From positions 1-64,000 of the forward strand of contig DATJHJ010000009.1 in assembly GCA_035494015.1 (NCBI GenBank): a DNA stretch of 64,000 nucleotides, read 5' to 3'. Position numbers and translations under genes: made by a program. Positions 61,259 to 64,000 of the stretch are shown piece by piece (within the stretch, counting starts at the first letter, position 1; every line of letters begins with the position of its first letter). The stretch comes from CADCTB01 sp035494015 (GTDB lineage: Bacteria; Actinomycetota; Acidimicrobiia; Acidimicrobiales; AC-14). The notes under the pieces were generated by a model that was given only the letters and a program-made list of their open reading frames with translations, was not told where the DNA came from and ran no database searches.

Positions 61259-62233
61259 GTGCACCGGCGCCTTCTCGACGTCCTCGCCGACCCCGACAGC
61301 GGCGAGCGGCTCGAGCTGGAGGACGCCGAGGGCGACGGCGACTGGGTCGAGACCGGCCAGCTCGTCTCCCCCTCGGGCGCCCGCTTCCCCGTGGTCCGGG
61401 GCGTGCCGCGGTTCGTGGCCGAGGGGTACGCCGAGTCGTTCGGGCTGCAGTGGAACCGCTTCGCCCGGGTCCAGCTCGACTCGGCGAACGGCGGCTCGTA
61501 CTCGCGGGCCCGCTTCGACCAGGAGCTGGGGTGGGGGACGTCGGAGCTCAGCGGCCAATGGGTGGTCGACGCCGGCTGTGGCAGCGGGCGGTTCGCGGAG
61601 ATCGCCGCCTCGTACGGCGCCGAGGTCATCGGGGTCGACCTCAGCAGCGCGGTCGATGCCGCCTGCGAGAACCTGCGGGGCTGGCCCAACGCCCACGTGG
61701 TCCAGGCCGACGTCACCCGGCTGCCCTTTCGGGCCGAGCGGGTGGCCTTCCTCTACTCGATCGGCGTCCTCCAGCACACGCCCGACCCGGTGGCGGTGGC
61801 CCGGGCCCTGGTGGAGTTCCTCGCCCCGGGCGGCCGCTTCGGGTTCACCATCTACGCCCGCCAGCCCTGGACGTTCCTCTACTCCAAGTACCTCGTCCGG
61901 CCCCTGACCCGCCGCATCCCGCCCGCCCGGCTGCTCCGGGGGGTCCAGCGAGCCATGCCCGTGCTCTTCCCGGTCACGTCGGCCCTCTATCCCGTGCCGG
62001 GTGTCGGCCGGGTGACCCAGTTCGTGCTGCCGGTGGCCAACTACCCGTGGCAGACCGACCTGTCGCGCCAGGTCCGCTACGACCAGGCCGTCCTCGACAC
62101 CTTCGACATGCTGTCGCCCCGCTACGACCACCCGGTGACCGCGGCCGAGATCTCCGACGCGCTCGCCGACCGGTGCAAGGAGCTGGACGTCCGGTCGCGC
62201 GTCCCCGTCATCGTCCAGGGGGTCCGGGGCTGA
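61259..62233 (+). CDS. Class I SAM-dependent methyltransferase with Trm112-like N-terminus
   Basis: 324 residues, GTG start. The N-terminal 55 residues (LLDVLADPDSGERLEL, ARFPVVRGVPRFV) resemble the Trm112-like segment often fused to methyltransferases in glycan clusters, but the zinc cysteines are lacking. The SAM domain has VVDAGCGSGRFAEIAA and VIGVDLSSAVDAA. The C-terminal half is longer than usual. It is coupled to the next GT2 gene by a 4-bp overlap. Confidence 0.83.
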   Translation: MHRRLLDVLADPDSGERLELEDAEGDGDWVETGQLVSPSGARFPVVRGVPRFVAEGYAESFGLQWNRFARVQLDSANGGSYSRARFDQELGWGTSELSGQWVVDAGCGSGRFAEIAASYGAEVIGVDLSSAVDAACENLRGWPNAHVVQADVTRLPFRAERVAFLYSIGVLQHTPDPVAVARALVEFLAPGGRFGFTIYARQPWTFLYSKYLVRPLTRRIPPARLLRGVQRAMPVLFPVTSALYPVPGVGRVTQFVLPVANYPWQTDLSRQVRYDQAVLDTFDMLSPRYDHPVTAAEISDALADRCKELDVRSRVPVIVQGVRG

Positions 62234-63156
62234 GTAGACCGGAGACCGCCGGGGGCCCGGCCGTCGCCGTCGTCGTCCCCACGTACCAGTACGGGCACTT
62301 CGTCGGCCGGGCCATCGACAGCGCGCTGGCCCAGAGCCACCCGCCGGCCGAGGTGGTCGTGGTCGACGACGGGTCGACCGACGACACCGCCGATGTCGTC
62401 GCCCGCTACGGCCCGCCGGTCCGGCTCATCAGCCAGGACAACCGGGGCGTGGCCGCGGCCCGCAACGCCGGCATCGCCGCCTCGGCGTCGCCCCTGCTGG
62501 CCTTCCTCGACGCCGACGACACCTGGGAGCCGGGCAAGCTGGCGGCCCAGGTGGCCCGGTGGACGGCCCAGCCCGACCTGGGCCTGGTGCACTGCGGCGT
62601 GTACGAGGTCGACGTCCACGGGACGGCGACCGGGACCAGGCTGGAGGGGGCCGAGGGCCGGGTGGCCGAGGACCTGCTCCTCCTCACGGGCCCGGGGATC
62701 CTGGGCGGGGGCAGCGGTCCGCTGGTGCCCCGTTCGGTCATCGACCGGGTGGGTGGGTTCGACGAGCGACTGTCGACCTCGGCCGACTGGGAGCTGTGGC
62801 TGCGCATCGCCGCCGAGCACCCGGTGGGGTTCGTGGCCGAGCCGCTCGTCCGCTACACGATCCACGGCGGGAACATGCACCGCAACCTGGCGGCCATGGA
62901 GCACGACGTCCTGCTCGGGTTCGAGAAGGCCTTCGCCGCCCACCCGGCCACGTTGGGGCCGCGGCGGCAGGAGGCCCTGGCCAACCTGTACATGACCCTC
63001 GCCGGCTCCCACTTCGCCGCCGGCGAGGTCGTCCCGGCCTGCCGCGACGTGGCCCGCAGCGTCCGTCACCGGCCGGCCAAGCTCGCCTACCTGCTGGAGC
63101 TCCCGCTTCGCCGCCTCCACCGGCGGCGGCCCGCCCCCGGTCCCGTCAGCCGCTGA
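62230..63156 (+). CDS. GT2 family glycosyltransferase, probable CTG start
   Basis: 308 residues. AVVVPTYQYGHFVGRAIDSAL, EVVVVDDGSTDDTADVV and LDADDTWEPGK (DxD) define the family; SADWELWLRIAAEHPVGFV is the acceptor region. No ATG, GTG or TTG lies between the upstream overlap and the fold. CTG at 62230 would overlap the upstream stop (CTGA) and has AGGGGG before it; the only other option is a GTG about 20 codons inside the methyltransferase gene. Confidence 0.83.
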   Translation: MSRPETAGGPAVAVVVPTYQYGHFVGRAIDSALAQSHPPAEVVVVDDGSTDDTADVVARYGPPVRLISQDNRGVAAARNAGIAASASPLLAFLDADDTWEPGKLAAQVARWTAQPDLGLVHCGVYEVDVHGTATGTRLEGAEGRVAEDLLLLTGPGILGGGSGPLVPRSVIDRVGGFDERLSTSADWELWLRIAAEHPVGFVAEPLVRYTIHGGNMHRNLAAMEHDVLLGFEKAFAAHPATLGPRRQEALANLYMTLAGSHFAAGEVVPACRDVARSVRHRPAKLAYLLELPLRRLHRRRPAPGPVSR

Positions 63157-63943
63157 CGCGCCGGCGGGCGACCGCCACCAGGGTGCGCGCCGTCGTCGCC
63201 CCTTCGGGGGTGAAGGTGTAGTCGTCCGGCCCCGGGAACAGCGGGTGGCCCCACAGGGCCCTGCTGCCCGTGTCCCGGGCCCCGGCGGGGAGCTTGTTGA
63301 GGACCCGCCAGGCCAGGCGCCGGGCCTGGGCCGGCGCGGTGCGCGGGAGCCGCTCCTGGTCGTCCCAGAACGGCGATATCCGGAACCGGTCGCTGATGTC
63401 CTGCCCGAGGAGCCGGTCGACGTCGAAACCGGCGCCCAGCTCCTCGACCAGCTCGTCGGGGAGGTACTCGTGGACGTGGAAGGGGTTGGCGGGCACCCCG
63501 TCGACCGGCCGGCTGTGCCGCGCGTTCGGCGTGGACAGCACGAGGAGCCCGCCGGGCACGAGCACCCGGGCCAGCTCCCCCACGAAGGCGGCCCGGGGCT
63601 CCAAGTGCTCGATGGTCTCCATGGTCACCACGGCGTCGAACGCCCCGCTCACGAAGGGCAGGCAGGCGCCGTCGGCGGCGGCCACCGGCCCTGCGGCCCG
63701 GGCCGAGCCGAGGGCCGGCAGGTCGACGTCGGCGCCCACCACCCGCCGTCCGCTGCGCTCGGCGAGCAGGCGGGCGCCGTACCCGGTGCCGCAGGCGATG
63801 TCGAGCACCGGGCCGCGGCCGGGCCGCTCGGCGAGGAGGCGGGCGGCAAAGGCGTAGCGGGCGACGTGCCAGCCCCACCACGCGCTGTCGGGCTGGGGAT
63901 CCTCCTCGCCCGCGGGGGCCTCCAGCCGTTCGACGGCGGGCAC
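63146..63943 (-). CDS. Class I SAM-dependent methyltransferase
   Basis: 265 residues, GTG start. VLDIACGTGYGARLLAE (motif I), VVGADVD, and FDAVVTMETIEHLEPRAAFVGELARVLVPGGLLVLSTPN are the usual blocks. The substrate is unknown but context suggests a glycan. The 3' end overlaps the convergent GT2 gene by 11 bp. Confidence 0.87.
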   Translation of the reverse strand: MPAVERLEAPAGEEDPQPDSAWWGWHVARYAFAARLLAERPGRGPVLDIACGTGYGARLLAERSGRRVVGADVDLPALGSARAAGPVAAADGACLPFVSGAFDAVVTMETIEHLEPRAAFVGELARVLVPGGLLVLSTPNARHSRPVDGVPANPFHVHEYLPDELVEELGAGFDVDRLLGQDISDRFRISPFWDDQERLPRTAPAQARRLAWRVLNKLPAGARDTGSRALWGHPLFPGPDDYTFTPEGATTARTLVAVARRRVSG

Positions 63944-63947
63944 GGGC

Positions 63948-64000
63948 TCAGGCCACCAGGGCCGGTGCCCCGGGAACCTGCTCGGGCGCCGGTTCCGTGC
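63948..64000 (-). CDS. C-terminal end of a gene entering from the right edge
   Basis: Only about 17 codons are visible, ending TEPAPEQVPGAPALVA and a TGA at 63948-63950, 4 bp before the methyltransferase GTG. The spacing suggests it is the upstream gene of the same operon. Product unknown. Confidence 0.35.
   Translation of the reverse strand, partial: TEPAPEQVPGAPALVA

Overview
The window is very GC-rich with strong third-position GC bias, so most long open frames are antisense shadows of real genes. Gene content points to an actinobacterium, probably Acidimicrobiia or a relative (inference): a GlgE/TreS/GlgP alpha-glucan set, class II fructose-bisphosphatase, a wecA-like gene upstream of an F1Fo-ATP synthase operon, many GTG/TTG starts, and repeated TANNNT -10 boxes 6-9 nt before start codons, as expected for leaderless transcripts. 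No rRNA, tRNA, CRISPR array or insertion sequence was seen. No intergenic gap exceeds about 200 bp.

Layout. 1-5.8 kb: alpha-glucan metabolism, with glgE-treS (minus; treS cut by the window edge) divergent from glgP (plus). 5.8-13.5 kb: housekeeping and unknown genes (NifU-type Fe-S protein, MFS transporter, alpha/beta hydrolase, J-domain protein, zinc-ribbon protein, glpX, M23 peptidase, 2H phosphoesterase, AbiEi/DUF559-like protein). 13.6-24.2 kb: a minus-strand operon read as LMW-PTP, glyA, wecA-like, atpZ-like, atpI-like, atpB-E-F-H-A-G-D-C, closed by a 49-bp palindrome. 24.2-49.4 kb: a cell-surface polysaccharide region. It holds a nucleotide-sugar dehydrogenase, LxxTG-anchored surface proteins, a DUF4012 protein, a Wzc-type tyrosine kinase, glycosyltransferases, a Wzx flippase, a Wzy-like polymerase/ligase, a hexapeptide acyltransferase, a two-GT4 fusion, a CDP-glucose-derived deoxysugar operon with methyltransferases, and a priming phosphoglycosyltransferase. 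Together these make a Wzx/Wzy-type pathway.

49.4-55.0 kb: a cell-envelope module. Two paralogous secreted CAP-domain proteins flank one open reading frame that fuses an ECF sigma factor, a zinc-finger anti-sigma domain, a transmembrane helix and an L,D-transpeptidase. I consider this the most novel item in the window. A zinc/coiled-coil protein follows. 55.0-56.5 kb: sua5 and prmC (minus). In many Gram-positive genomes prmC-sua5 lies just upstream of ywlE-glyA-atp. Here the two halves have the same orientation but are about 31 kb apart, suggesting the polysaccharide/envelope block was inserted between them. 56.5-64 kb: a second DUF4012 and Wzc pair, small secreted or membrane proteins, two methyltransferases and a GT2 enzyme, so the polysaccharide region continues to the right edge.

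How it works together (inference). The PHPT enzyme starts a lipid-linked repeat unit. The GTs extend it with methylated and deoxy sugars, Wzx flips it, Wzy polymerises it, and the two Wzc kinases control chain length, possibly opposed by the LMW-PTP. DUF4012 and LxxTG proteins would act at the outer face. The sigma/anti-sigma/transpeptidase fusion could couple peptidoglycan state to transcription of its CAP-protein neighbours.
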